From positions 124,001-188,000 of the forward strand of contig NZ_CP021382.1 of NCBI RefSeq assembly GCF_002162135.1: DNA of 64,000 nt, given 5' to 3'. Both the position numbers and the translations under genes were made by a program. Within the stretch, counting starts at the first letter, position 1. Each line of letters starts with the position of its first letter. Below the pieces are notes generated by a model. That model was not told the origin of the DNA. It worked only from the letters and a program-made list of their open reading frames with translations, and made no database searches. This document shows positions 53,451 to 63,046 of the stretch, piece after piece. The stretch comes from Cellvibrio sp. PSBB006. GTDB taxonomy: Bacteria; Pseudomonadota; Gammaproteobacteria; Pseudomonadales; Cellvibrionaceae.

Positions 53451-55209
53451 GGGGAGTCGAACTCTGTAAAAAACAAGTAGCAGGTGGGGACGTATTAAGT
53501 GATGTGAGCGCGTCACCAAGACGTGAATATAAACGAAAGACACCATCGACAGGTTTGATGTTGGCCTTCGTCAATGTTTTTAACGGTTGAAATTGCAGAT
53601 CCGTGAGCACGAGCTGAGCGCCCATGCGCTCGCAGTGGGTAATCAGTTTGGTGAGCGCTGATAAGCCGCCCGCATCCAGCATGACGGCGTTATCGAGATA
53701 TAAAATAACGATTTTGTCACGCTCACAGTAACGCGTCAGCTCGCCAAAGACTTTATCGGCAGCGGCAAAAAACAAGGGGCCAGTAATTTTAAAGACCCGG
53801 CAATGTTCCGGTGCCGCCGTCTGCAAATACTGCTTGTCTTGAGTAATCTCGATTACGCGGGTCATGGCGGCAATTTCTTTCATAAACAGGATTGCCGCCA
53901 GCACAATACCGGCGGTGATAGCAATCACCATATCGAATAACACGGTTAGCGAAAAGCAACACAGAAATATCAGAATGTCGCTGACTTGCGTGGTTCTGAG
54001 TAAATGCACACTCTTGGGTGCTTCGCTCATATTCCACGCCACCACCATCAACAAGGCAGCCATCGCAGGCATGGGCAAGTATCCGAGCAGTGGCGCGAAG
54101 CTGACCAAGCCCAGCACTACAACAAGGGCGTGAACCACGCCTGCAACAGGCGACTCGGCGCCGGCTTTATAATTGGCTGCCGAGCGGGCGATTGCGGCCG
54201 TCGCCGTGATGCCGCCAAAAAATGGCGCAACGAGATTGCCAATGCCCTGACCGAGCAGTTCGCTGTTCGCGCTGTGACGCTTACCAGTCATGCCATCCAA
54301 TACAACCGCACACAAAAGTGATTCAATCGCCCCCAGCATGGCAATCGCAAAGGCGGCAGGTAGCAGGTCTCGCACCAGCCCCCAACTCATATCTAGCGGG
54401 TTACCATCAGCGCCTGATTGCAACCAGGGCCATTCAAAACTCGGCAATATGGGCGGAATTCCCTGAGCTGTGCTGCCGTCGGCGGCGGTATAGCTGAAGC
54501 GAGAGTAAATGGTGTCAACGTCCAGTCCGGCATCGTTCAATACCAATGCAACAAGGCTGCCGACAATTACGGCGGGTAGATGCGCGGGTACCGGTATCTT
54601 CAGGCGCGGCCATGACAACATTGTCGCTAATGTCAGGGTGGCCACGAACACGCTCGGCCAATGGGTATGCCCCAGAGAATGCGCGAGAAGGTTGATTTTG
54701 TCGATGTAGTGCACAGGCATTGCGACGATAGGCAGACCGAGGAAGTCCTTTATCTGCAGAGTCGCAATGACCACCCCAATACCACCTGTAAAGCCCAGTG
54801 TCACTGGCTCTGGTATGTACTCAATAAGCCGCCCCAGACGCAAAAGTGCCATCAGTACCAGCATTGCCCCCGCCATCAGGCTGGCGAGCAGCAGACCGCT
54901 AAGCCCGTACTTTTGGGTGATGGGATAGAGAATAACAACGAAGGCGGCGGTCGGTCCGGAAATACTGAAGCGAGAGCCACCAGTGAGTGCAATAACAAAG
55001 CCTGCAATGGCCGCTGTGTACAACCCGTATTGCGGTGCGACACCGCTGGCAATTGCCAAAGCCATGGCCAGTGGAATCGCAATAATCCCCACCGTCAGAC
55101 CTGCCAGCAAATCTTTTCGAAACCTCAAGCCTGTGTATGGCTGTGTAAAACAACTCTCTCGGAGGGCATGCCCGATACGTAGGGAAAACAAATGGGCTCT
55201 GTGTGGCAT
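53437..55209 (-). CDS. SulP (SLC26) anion transporter, DauA-like
   Basis: A 590-residue inner-membrane transporter of about 12-14 helices (from DLLAGLTVGIIAIPLAMALAI). GGSRFSISGPTAAFVVIL is the SulP signature. The C-terminal STAS domain begins near residue 440 (FKITGPLFFAAADKVFGEL, then YLDNAVMLDAGGLSAL). DauA imports C4-dicarboxylates at acid pH; others carry bicarbonate or sulphate, so the substrate is uncertain. I start at ATG 55209, with AAGGGGAG upstream. Confidence 0.9.
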   Translation of the reverse strand: MPHRAHLFSLRIGHALRESCFTQPYTGLRFRKDLLAGLTVGIIAIPLAMALAIASGVAPQYGLYTAAIAGFVIALTGGSRFSISGPTAAFVVILYPITQKYGLSGLLLASLMAGAMLVLMALLRLGRLIEYIPEPVTLGFTGGIGVVIATLQIKDFLGLPIVAMPVHYIDKINLLAHSLGHTHWPSVFVATLTLATMLSWPRLKIPVPAHLPAVIVGSLVALVLNDAGLDVDTIYSRFSYTAADGSTAQGIPPILPSFEWPWLQSGADGNPLDMSWGLVRDLLPAAFAIAMLGAIESLLCAVVLDGMTGKRHSANSELLGQGIGNLVAPFFGGITATAAIARSAANYKAGAESPVAGVVHALVVVLGLVSFAPLLGYLPMPAMAALLMVVAWNMSEAPKSVHLLRTTQVSDILIFLCCFSLTVLFDMVIAITAGIVLAAILFMKEIAAMTRVIEITQDKQYLQTAAPEHCRVFKITGPLFFAAADKVFGELTRYCERDKIVILYLDNAVMLDAGGLSALTKLITHCERMGAQLVLTDLQFQPLKTLTKANIKPVDGVFRLYSRLGDALTSLNTSPPATCFLQSSTPHEDI

Positions 55210-55446
55210 GTGACTCCCCTTAAAAGTGCCCGACTCGTCCAGTATAATCACCATTAGCATTTTATGCTAATAACATTATAATGTGGTTATAATTTATGAT
55301 CTGTGGTGTATCCTGCGAAGAGTAACGACAATATGCGAGTCATGATCCTCCGATCTGCCAGAATGCAGCATAGGAAACGGGCGTGTGTCTTGTTCAGCAA
55401 GCAACGCGCACCCCGCAACAAACCTTTTGATGATGAGATAGCGGAA

Positions 55447-55635
55447 ATGGAACAAAAAACTGCGCGCCTCACGGTGCTGATTGACCCCACCAAAAAGGAT
55501 GCCTTTGAGCAGCTGTGTGCCTCTCAAGACGTCACTCCCTCTCAAGTAGTACGCCAATTAATTCGTGAATACCTTGAAAAGCATGGAGTCACTTATGCTA
55601 ACCAGGCGCAAAACAGTAATGGCAACCATGAATGA
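55447..55635 (+). CDS. Ribbon-helix-helix regulator
   Basis: A 62-residue protein, MEQKTARLTVLIDPTKKDAF then TPSQVVRQLIREYLEKHGV: a beta strand followed by two helices of CopG/Arc type. It is divergent from the SulP gene and overlaps the TRIC gene start by 4 bp, so it may autoregulate that pair. The next upstream in-frame ATG gives an N-terminus without family likeness. Confidence 0.7.
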   Translation: MEQKTARLTVLIDPTKKDAFEQLCASQDVTPSQVVRQLIREYLEKHGVTYANQAQNSNGNHE

Positions 55636-56258
55636 CCGGGACGAGTTGGCTCTACCTGAGTGATTGTTTTGGTGTGCTGATATTCGCAGTGAGTGGCGCA
55701 CTTGCCGCCGGGCGTCGCTCGATGGATATTTTTGGTGTGTTGGTCATCGCCTTTATCACGGCACTAGGCGGCGGAACCTTACGTGATCTTGTGCTGGGCA
55801 TACATCCGGTTAGTTGGATCAGTAACCCGATATATCTCCTATTGGTTATCATCGCGGTCGCCCTTGCTGTAGCAGGGCAACGTATCACGCATCGATTTGA
55901 CCAACGCATCATGCTCGTTTCAGATGCCTTCGGTTTGGCAGTTTTCACCGTTATTGGCGTACAGGTGGCACTGAATCAAATGGCTGTCTCAGTCCCCATT
56001 GCTATCGTGATGGGTGTGGTAACTGGTACCGCTGGTGGTGTTATCCGCGACATTATCTGTAATGAAATTCCCCTTATCCTGAGACGAGAGATTTATGCTA
56101 CAGCAAGTGCCCTCGGCGGAGTTGTTTACTGTGTCCTCGATCTGTTTGAAACCGCTGTTTTCCCCAACACCCTGTTTAGCATGTCCTGCGTTTTATCATT
56201 GCGACTTTGGGCAGTTAAGGCACAATGGACACTGCCTTCCTTTGTCCTTCAAAAGTAA
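55632..56258 (+). CDS. TRIC-type (UPF0126) cation channel family protein
   Basis: A 208-residue membrane protein with seven helices and internal two-fold repeat: GALAAGRRSMDIFGVLVIAF with GGGTLRDLVLG in the first half, and GVVTGTAGGVIRDIICNEIP in the second, the paired GGGxxRD motifs of the family. Homologues form trimeric potassium or cation channels. ATG overlaps the preceding stop (ATGA). Confidence 0.88.
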   Translation: MTGTSWLYLSDCFGVLIFAVSGALAAGRRSMDIFGVLVIAFITALGGGTLRDLVLGIHPVSWISNPIYLLLVIIAVALAVAGQRITHRFDQRIMLVSDAFGLAVFTVIGVQVALNQMAVSVPIAIVMGVVTGTAGGVIRDIICNEIPLILRREIYATASALGGVVYCVLDLFETAVFPNTLFSMSCVLSLRLWAVKAQWTLPSFVLQK

Positions 56259-56294
56259 AACTTTTTATTCCCAATTCCAGCCGGAGATTTACCC

Positions 56295-56639
56295 ATGACC
56301 CAACTGCCGCCCTGTCCACAGTGCAACTCACCCTATACCTATCCTGATCAGGAACTGCTGATTTGTCCGGAATGTGCACATGAATGGTCCCCTCAATCAC
56401 AACGCAGCGACGATACCGACACTGCTAAACAAGTGCGCGATGCCAATGGCAACTTACTTGCTGACGGGGATTTTGTCACCGTCATTAAAGATTTGAAAAT
56501 CAAGGGTTCATCGTTAGTGGTCAAGGTGGGAACAAAGGTAAAAATATTACGCCTGGTTGATGGCGATCACGATATTGACTGTCGCATTGATGGTATAGGA
56601 GCGATGATGTTGAAGTCGATATTTGTGAAGAAGGCATAG
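56295..56639 (+). CDS. YjdM/PhnA family zinc-ribbon protein
   Basis: A 114-residue protein. The N-terminal zinc ribbon [20 protein letters not shown] is followed by a KOW-like beta barrel ([20 protein letters not shown]). The family was named from the phn locus but its role in phosphonate use is unproven. Full length, RBS GGAG. Confidence 0.9.
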   Translation: MTQLPPCPQCNSPYTYPDQELLICPECAHEWSPQSQRSDDTDTAKQVRDANGNLLADGDFVTVIKDLKIKGSSLVVKVGTKVKILRLVDGDHDIDCRIDGIGAMMLKSIFVKKA

Positions 56640-56728
56640 AGCAACAATGATTAAAGTGAGCTGTAATATGACTGTATTGAAGAATTTCTTCGACACCAGA
56701 TGCTCCACCTGATGGCGGCTCACTTTGA

Positions 56729-56947
56729 TTGAGTCGTTCTACCGAGGATAATCAAAAAATCATCCTGTGGGGCAGTTTTGAGAATAGAGATAATATTCGC
56801 TTGATCCAACCAGCTGGGCTTCCTTGTCTCATAAAATTTGAGACTGATGCCTGCACAGCCTCATTTCATTTAAAGAGAAAATATCATGCCGACTGGAGTG
56901 TTGGTGAAGATGTACTGTTGGTGTTACATGATTCTATTGGTGGGTAA
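56729..56947 (+). CDS. Possible small protein of 72 residues
   Basis: TTG-started frame SRSTEDNQKIILWGSFENRD... ending VLLVLHDSIGG. It is coding-like but lacks a clear ribosome site and a family. It could be a fragment. It converges with the Imm11-like gene. Confidence 0.3.
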   Translation: MSRSTEDNQKIILWGSFENRDNIRLIQPAGLPCLIKFETDACTASFHLKRKYHADWSVGEDVLLVLHDSIGG

Positions 56948-56980
56948 CTTAATGATTGAAAACGCACATGTCGTGTTTGT

Positions 56981-57559
56981 TCATTCCAATCCCCCCGCCA
57001 GATTTTCAGAGAAATTCAGACCGCCAAGCTTCGCATGCTGGATAGCCTTCATCCATTGCTCGGAGCAAAATACGTTTCTACAGCCATCAAATGGTGACTT
57101 GAATAGTCCGGCACGCTTAGCCTCTTCGTCGCTAAATTGAAGAACCTCGACGTCGAGAACCTGATCCGCCTCAGTGATGTATTTGCTATGTTGTTCGTCT
57201 GCATTTACCAGTTTCATGCAGTTAAGAATCCAGTACCGTCCTGAAAGGGTTTTTACTGGCAGCAATTCGCCACAGTTTTCAATGCCGGGTAGTACTTCGA
57301 TAGCGTGGGCCGAAAACACAAGCGTCCCTGGTATCCAAACCGTGACATCTGGAAGCGCCCCGGTTGTGGCGGTTCCTGCAACAGATTCGAAAGTAGCAGA
57401 AATGTCGACCCATACGTTCTCAAGTGAAAGGTTATGTTTGTAAAAATGCATAAGCCGGGTCGGAGAAATCTTATTCCTCAACGCGAGCAAAATGTCTTTC
57501 ATTGGGAGTGTGAATACGCAGTATCTTTCGTAATCTGGGAGTATTTTATATATCGTCAT
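56981..57559 (-). CDS. Orphan Imm11-like (DUF1629) protein
   Basis: A 192-residue protein. LPDVTVWIPGTLVFSAHAIE, ELLPVKTLSGRYWILNCMKL and NVFCSEQWMKAIQHAKLGG give the DUF1629 layout. No toxin neighbour; it lies between core genes and the inverted IS3 copy, which may have brought it in or moved it. Related in layout to the genes at 48268 and 38576. Confidence 0.7.
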   Translation of the reverse strand: MTIYKILPDYERYCVFTLPMKDILLALRNKISPTRLMHFYKHNLSLENVWVDISATFESVAGTATTGALPDVTVWIPGTLVFSAHAIEVLPGIENCGELLPVKTLSGRYWILNCMKLVNADEQHSKYITEADQVLDVEVLQFSDEEAKRAGLFKSPFDGCRNVFCSEQWMKAIQHAKLGGLNFSENLAGGLE

Positions 57560-57769
57560 AGGGGAGGCCTCCAGCCAACATCTTTCCGCTCAGTAAACCG
57601 CTTGAGTTGTTTGCCGTCCCCGGCATCGAATACGCATCAACGTAGCACTTATGACCTCTTTACCTTAAATCATTTGAAATAAGAAATTTGTCCTATCGAC
57701 ATTTGCTCTGGGCATCCAAGCGCCGTTATCCGGGCCATTGATTCTGATGTCATAGAGGTGAGGATTTAA

Positions 57770-57890
57770 CCTGACGCCGCCGTTCTGGGCTGTTTATCTT
57801 TTTCGTGGGCGATATGGTGCGGTGAATGCGGTTGTGATGGTTGAAGCTATCCATCCACACGTATCTTCCGATATGAACCGCATCTCCGGA
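57770..57890 (-). pseudogene. Probable transposase C-terminal remnant
   Basis: One minus-strand frame reads WMDSFNHHNRIHRTISPTKK, similar to the (F/Y)Nxx(R)xHxx(L/I)xxxxP end of IS3-type OrfB. Nothing else of the element is left. The remaining part of 57560-58073 shows no gene. Confidence 0.35.
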
Positions 57891-58102
57891 TCAACCTCTG
57901 GCCGTACTCCAGGACAGTTATCTATGGCAGTGAGTCTTATGCTATTTGATATAGCAGCAATTAAGTAGATTCTTGTGCCAACGATTCAGACTGTCTGTTT
58001 AATAAAAACAGAGAAGACAATAGAGGGAGCGGTCGATAACTTCTTTCTGATTGCTAACCTTGTCCCTCGTAACTGTAGTGGTCAAGTAAATTTGGCCACA
58101 GT

Positions 58103-59301
<1,199 letters not shown>

Positions 59302-59372
59302 TTAGGTGGCCAAATTCACTATGCCACTACAGGACAGAAGGTTGTAATGGTCAACAAAAACCGGACAAAAAG

Positions 59373-60227
59373 TTAAGCACACTTTTCAAATTCAATCGGG
59401 CTTTTGTAGCCCAGAGTTGAATGTGGTCTTCGCGAGTTATACCAGGTCACAATATAAGCTCGCACATCCCGAATTGCATCTTCTCGATGGCGATACAAAT
59501 TATCCCTGATCCACTCCCGTTTCAGGCTGCTAAAGAAGCGCTCCACAACAGCATTGTCCCAACAATTTCCCTTGCGGCTCATGGAACACACAATACCGTG
59601 CTGCTTCAATGAAGTCTGATACTTCAGGCTCGCATATTGCGAACCACGATCCGAATGGTGAATGAGTCCCGCCGATGGCTTGCGCATATTCACCGCCATC
59701 ATCAATGCGCGAATCACCAGCGATTTCGTTTGCCGTTTATCCATGCACCAGCCAACAACCCGCCGCGAATACAGGTCAATCACCACCGCCAGGTACAGCC
59801 ATCCTTCTGCTGTCCAAATATAAGTAATGTCTGCAGCCCAGGCTTGATTCGGTGTAACCGGATTGAACTGCCGATCAAGTATATTCTCCGCTACCGGCAA
59901 TTTATGGTTGCTGTTGGTGGTAATACGAAACTTACGCTTCTGTTTAACTACCAGCCCCAGCTTTTTCATCAGTCGTCGTACCCGATACCGCCCCGCCGCA
60001 AAACCTTGTGCCTGTAATCGCCGCGCCATGCGTCTGCTGCCCATGCTGCTGTTGGATTCAACAAACAATGCGCGCATGCAGGTTTCAAACCTCTGCTGTT
60101 CCGGATCAGGCTTATCCTGTTGCTGTCCCAGCCACTCGTAATAACGACTGCGACTGACACTTAGCATGCGACACAAGTGTTTTACCCGGCAGCGCGAAGC
60201 ATGCTCTCGGATAAACGCAAATCTCAC
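59373..60227 (-). CDS. IS3-family transposase OrfB
   Basis: A 284-residue DDE transposase: [20 protein letters not shown] (HTH_21), [20 protein letters not shown] (first Asp), [11 protein letters not shown] (second Asp) and [20 protein letters not shown] (Glu). The GTG start overlaps the orfA stop as GTGA. Full catalytic set. Confidence 0.93.
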   Translation of the reverse strand: MRFAFIREHASRCRVKHLCRMLSVSRSRYYEWLGQQQDKPDPEQQRFETCMRALFVESNSSMGSRRMARRLQAQGFAAGRYRVRRLMKKLGLVVKQKRKFRITTNSNHKLPVAENILDRQFNPVTPNQAWAADITYIWTAEGWLYLAVVIDLYSRRVVGWCMDKRQTKSLVIRALMMAVNMRKPSAGLIHHSDRGSQYASLKYQTSLKQHGIVCSMSRKGNCWDNAVVERFFSSLKREWIRDNLYRHREDAIRDVRAYIVTWYNSRRPHSTLGYKSPIEFEKCA

Positions 60228-60523
60228 CGCATATGCTTCGCGAAGTAGCTGCTGGCTTTTTTTAAAATATCATTATCCAACTGTAGCTCGCGCACTTGTT
60301 TTTCAAGTTCACGGATACGTTTTTGCTCGGGGGTCATCCCGGCTTTTCCCTGGTAATCACTAAAAGGCTGAGCTTCATGCTCTTTTAGCCAGCGGCGTAG
60401 CATATTGTGATTGATATCCAGATGGGCCGCTGCCTCACCTATACTGAAGCCTTGATCGCGAACCAGGGCGATGGCTTCAAGTTTGTATTCAGGCGTATAT
60501 TTCTTTCGTGTTTGCTTGGTCAT
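60224..60523 (-). CDS. IS3-family transposase OrfA
   Basis: A 99-residue HTH protein: [40 protein letters not shown], then a leucine-zipper ([20 protein letters not shown]). Partner of the OrfB just downstream. Confidence 0.92.
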   Translation of the reverse strand: MTKQTRKKYTPEYKLEAIALVRDQGFSIGEAAAHLDINHNMLRRWLKEHEAQPFSDYQGKAGMTPEQKRIRELEKQVRELQLDNDILKKASSYFAKHMR

Positions 60524-60591
60524 AGGACACCTTGATGTTTTACGGTATTATCCGCTTAACTTGGTGTCCGGTCTAATTAGACCACTTCAGG

Positions 60592-60675
60592 TTAAGGTTT
60601 TATTGCCGTCATAAATGCCTTAATAAAAACGTCATAATCTTCGTAAAAAGGCATATGGCCTAGCCCATCGAGCCC
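60592..60675 (-). pseudogene. C-terminal tail of an alpha/beta hydrolase
   Basis: Reads GLDGLGHMPFYEDYDVFIKA then FMTAIKP and stop: the catalytic-His end of an alpha/beta hydrolase. The body of the gene is gone; an in-frame TAA precedes the tail, and the IS starts right after its stop codon. Confidence 0.6.
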
Positions 60676-60968
60676 TTATTACAAGTGGCCAAACGCTTTA
60701 AAACTTGAATCAACATTGTAATGTTGAGCATAACGAAAGTGGAAGAGCAGCTAGGTATTCTTGAGTGGTTCGAAAAATTTGATCGTGTCACTTCTTCCGC
60801 CGATCCAATGATCTCGAATACAGGAGATAAGCATGAAGATGAGGCCTGAATCTGAATTTTATTAAGAAAAGTATAGAATTAAAAAGATTCTTGTGATTTA
60901 AATTAGGAGTATCCCCTAATTTGTATTAGTCGCAGACGTCTGCCTTCTATTGGGAAAGTAAACTTAGT

Positions 60969-61211
60969 TCATCCGCCTGTTACCATTGGAAAGAATGCTA
61001 TTTCATCATTAGGAAAAACTGACTCCTCTAGTGAGACCAATTTATAATTAAGGGAACATAACAATCTTCTTTCGAAGAATATTTCCCAATCTGGATAACG
61101 CCGGAGAAGGTGTCTGCGAACATCAGCAACAGTGTTTCCCGAAAAGCTATCAAGCTCGATTTCATCCATGCCTAATTGTTCTCGCAAATTCGCAAAAAAT
61201 AAGACTTTCAA
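60969..61211 (-). CDS. moaD: Molybdopterin synthase small subunit MoaD
   Basis: An 80-residue ubiquitin-fold sulphur carrier, MKVLFFANLREQLG to the C-terminal FFPMVTGG. The terminal Gly-Gly is adenylated and thiocarboxylated to donate sulphur to precursor Z. It lies 6 bp downstream of moaB. Its usual partner moaE is not next to it; the downstream DNA is IS-disrupted. Confidence 0.9.
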   Translation of the reverse strand: MKVLFFANLREQLGMDEIELDSFSGNTVADVRRHLLRRYPDWEIFFERRLLCSLNYKLVSLEESVFPNDEIAFFPMVTGG

Positions 61212-61217
61212 TCTAGT

Positions 61218-61757
61218 CTATCCCCGGCTTGAGCAAATCGGTTGCTGGATTAAATGTGGGACAAAATTGCAAGGTCCTTGCCGCGCGTTGAGTTGTTTTT
61301 CGAGTATTTTCTCCCATCCTGTGCGACACGCACCGGTAGATCCCGGTAGACAACAAATCAGCGTACGATTGGCGAGGCCGGCGATTGCGCGGGACTGAAT
61401 CGTCGATGTACCGATTTCCTCCCATGAAAGTTGTCGGAATAGTTCGCCAAAACCTTCAATTCGCTTATCTAACAAAGGCACTACGGCTTCCGGCGTTGAA
61501 TCTCTTTCAGTAAAACCTGTTCCACCGGTAATCAATATTACCTGTACCTTTTCATTAACGATCCATTGCGATACCTGCGCACGAATCTGATAAATATCAT
61601 CTTTTACTAAGGCTCGTTCGACGAGTAGGTGCCCTCCGGTTTTCAGGGCATCAATCAAATAAGCACCAGAGGTATCGTTTTCAAAATTGCGGGTATCGGA
61701 AACAGTGAGTACTGCAATTCCCAAAGGAATGTGTTCATTTGAACATGAATGTGCCAT
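61218..61757 (-). CDS. moaB: Molybdenum cofactor biosynthesis protein MoaB
   Basis: A 179-residue MogA/MoaB-fold protein that adenylates molybdopterin. LGIAVLTVSDTRNFENDTSG opens the fold, and ITGGTGFTERDSTPEAVVPL is the MPT-binding loop. CCLPGSTGACRTGWEKILEKQ closes the domain; the last 20 residues or so are poorly conserved. 26 bp after moaA. Confidence 0.92.
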   Translation of the reverse strand: MAHSCSNEHIPLGIAVLTVSDTRNFENDTSGAYLIDALKTGGHLLVERALVKDDIYQIRAQVSQWIVNEKVQVILITGGTGFTERDSTPEAVVPLLDKRIEGFGELFRQLSWEEIGTSTIQSRAIAGLANRTLICCLPGSTGACRTGWEKILEKQLNARQGPCNFVPHLIQQPICSSRG

Positions 61758-61783
61758 AAAAACTCCACAACTGAATACTGTGT

Positions 61784-62764
61784 TTAACCGCCGATCATCG
61801 CTAATTGACGGGTCGATCCTGTATTGCCTTGGTGTAAATTATGAGAAATACTTTTCTCGCTGACTGTACTTTGCAAGTAATTCAACAGTTCTACATGATG
61901 CCGATCTGCTTGCAATAATGAACGGATGTTTTGATGGTCGTCTGCGAAAAGACACAGGAACAATTTGCCATCACTGGATACACGCAAGCGATTACATGTG
62001 GTACAAAAGTCTTTGCTGTAGGGCATGATTAGCCCAATGCCACCGCGATAAGCAGGGTGAAAAAATTCCCGAGCAGGGCCCGCATGTGATGAACGCTCAC
62101 GCTCCTGCCAACCACGAGCAAGGCAACGTTCGACTATGCTCATACCACTTAGATGGTGACGATCAAAAAATTCACGATTGTCGCTGGTCTGCATTAATTC
62201 AATAAAACGAACGGTTAGCGGGCGCGTGCGAACGAACTCAAAAAAATCATCCAATGTATCGTCGTTAAATCCGCGCATTAAAACGCTGTTGATTTTTATG
62301 TTTGAGAAACCAAGCTCTTCAGCCAGCGCCAGGCCCTTTAGCGTTTTTTGCAATTTGTCATGACCGGTAATCATTTCGAAACGGGCGGTGTCCAGGCTAT
62401 CCACACTCACGTTAATTGCATCTAGTCCCGCTGCTTTCCAGGCGGGCAAATCTTGTAACAAGCGATAGCCATTGGTGGTAAGCGCAACCTTTTCAATTCC
62501 GGGAACGGCTTTGCAGGTTGCGATAATGTCAGCCAAGTCGCGGCGTAAAGAGGGTTCACCGCCAGTGATTCGTATCTTGCATGTTCCCAGCTGTGCGAAT
62601 GCCGTTACCAAGCGGCGAATTTCGGGCAACGTGAGATCCTGTGCGCGGCGAGTGGTATCGCAATCGGTGCCTTCGGGAAGACAATAATTGCAGCGGAAAT
62701 TACATGCTTCAGTGACGGATAAACGTAAATAGGTAAAACGGCGAGCATACTGATCAATCAACAT
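61784..62764 (-). CDS. moaA: GTP 3',8-cyclase MoaA
   Basis: A 326-residue radical-SAM enzyme that makes the first pterin intermediate from GTP. The N-terminal CNFRCNYC (Cys21, 25, 28) binds the SAM cluster; ITGGEPSLRRDL follows. The C-terminal CTTCNRLRVSSDGKLFLCLF holds the second 4Fe-4S site, and the chain ends IGG, as MoaA must. First gene of moaA-moaB-moaD, behind a structured leader. Confidence 0.95.
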   Translation of the reverse strand: MLIDQYARRFTYLRLSVTEACNFRCNYCLPEGTDCDTTRRAQDLTLPEIRRLVTAFAQLGTCKIRITGGEPSLRRDLADIIATCKAVPGIEKVALTTNGYRLLQDLPAWKAAGLDAINVSVDSLDTARFEMITGHDKLQKTLKGLALAEELGFSNIKINSVLMRGFNDDTLDDFFEFVRTRPLTVRFIELMQTSDNREFFDRHHLSGMSIVERCLARGWQERERSSHAGPAREFFHPAYRGGIGLIMPYSKDFCTTCNRLRVSSDGKLFLCLFADDHQNIRSLLQADRHHVELLNYLQSTVSEKSISHNLHQGNTGSTRQLAMIGG

Positions 62765-62769
62765 AAGCG

Positions 62770-62960
62770 GGCACCTTTCCGTAGCTCAGGTAGAGCTAAA
62801 TGCAGGAGGTCTACCCGTTTCCCGGTAAACCCGGCGGACATCACAGGGTCCGCGGCCTTTTCACCAGAGTCTGGGGAACCATCAAGTTCTATTATCAGAA
62901 CTCCGCTAAAGGTATCCCGTTAGGTACGAAAGGCTCGGCGTTAGTTGTAAGGATAGCGCC
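62770..62960 (-). ncRNA. Probable Moco riboswitch in the moaA leader
   Basis: The 230-nt gap between moeA and moaA is GC-rich and folds into several consecutive hairpins on the minus strand: GTTCT/AGAAC, CCAGA/TCTGG, GCGGAC/GTCCGC and CCGG/CCGG. Moco riboswitches (Moco_RNA_motif) stand at this position before moaA in many gammaproteobacteria. I could not align it to the consensus by eye. Confidence 0.55.
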
Positions 62961-62997
62961 AAAGTGACGGGCTTTTTATTCACCTCAAGTGACAGTT

Positions 62998-63021
62998 GCC
63001 ATACCTCTTTAGAGGTATGGC
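62998..63021 (-). terminator. Hairpin after moeA
   Basis: GCCATACCTCT and AGAGGTATGGC pair perfectly across TT, 26 bp past the moeA stop. No T run follows. Confidence 0.5.
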
Positions 63022-63046
63022 TGGGTCTGCAAGAAGCAGATTTCAT

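Larger units (their letters stand above)
59343..60589 (-). mobile_element. Second type of IS3-family element (1247 bp)
   Basis: Ends TGTAATGGTC...CCGGACAAAAAGTTAAGC and, reversed, TGAAGTGGTC...CCGGACACCAAGTTAAGC. GGT is duplicated at 59340-59342 and 60590-60592. Its orfs are unlike those of the 1258-bp element. It begins 11 bp after copy 2 of that element. Confidence 0.92.

Noticed and set aside
60721..60849. A 42-residue open frame starting MLSITKVEEQLGILEW
   Set aside because: Coding-like but short, without ribosome site or known family; could be the end of a lost gene.
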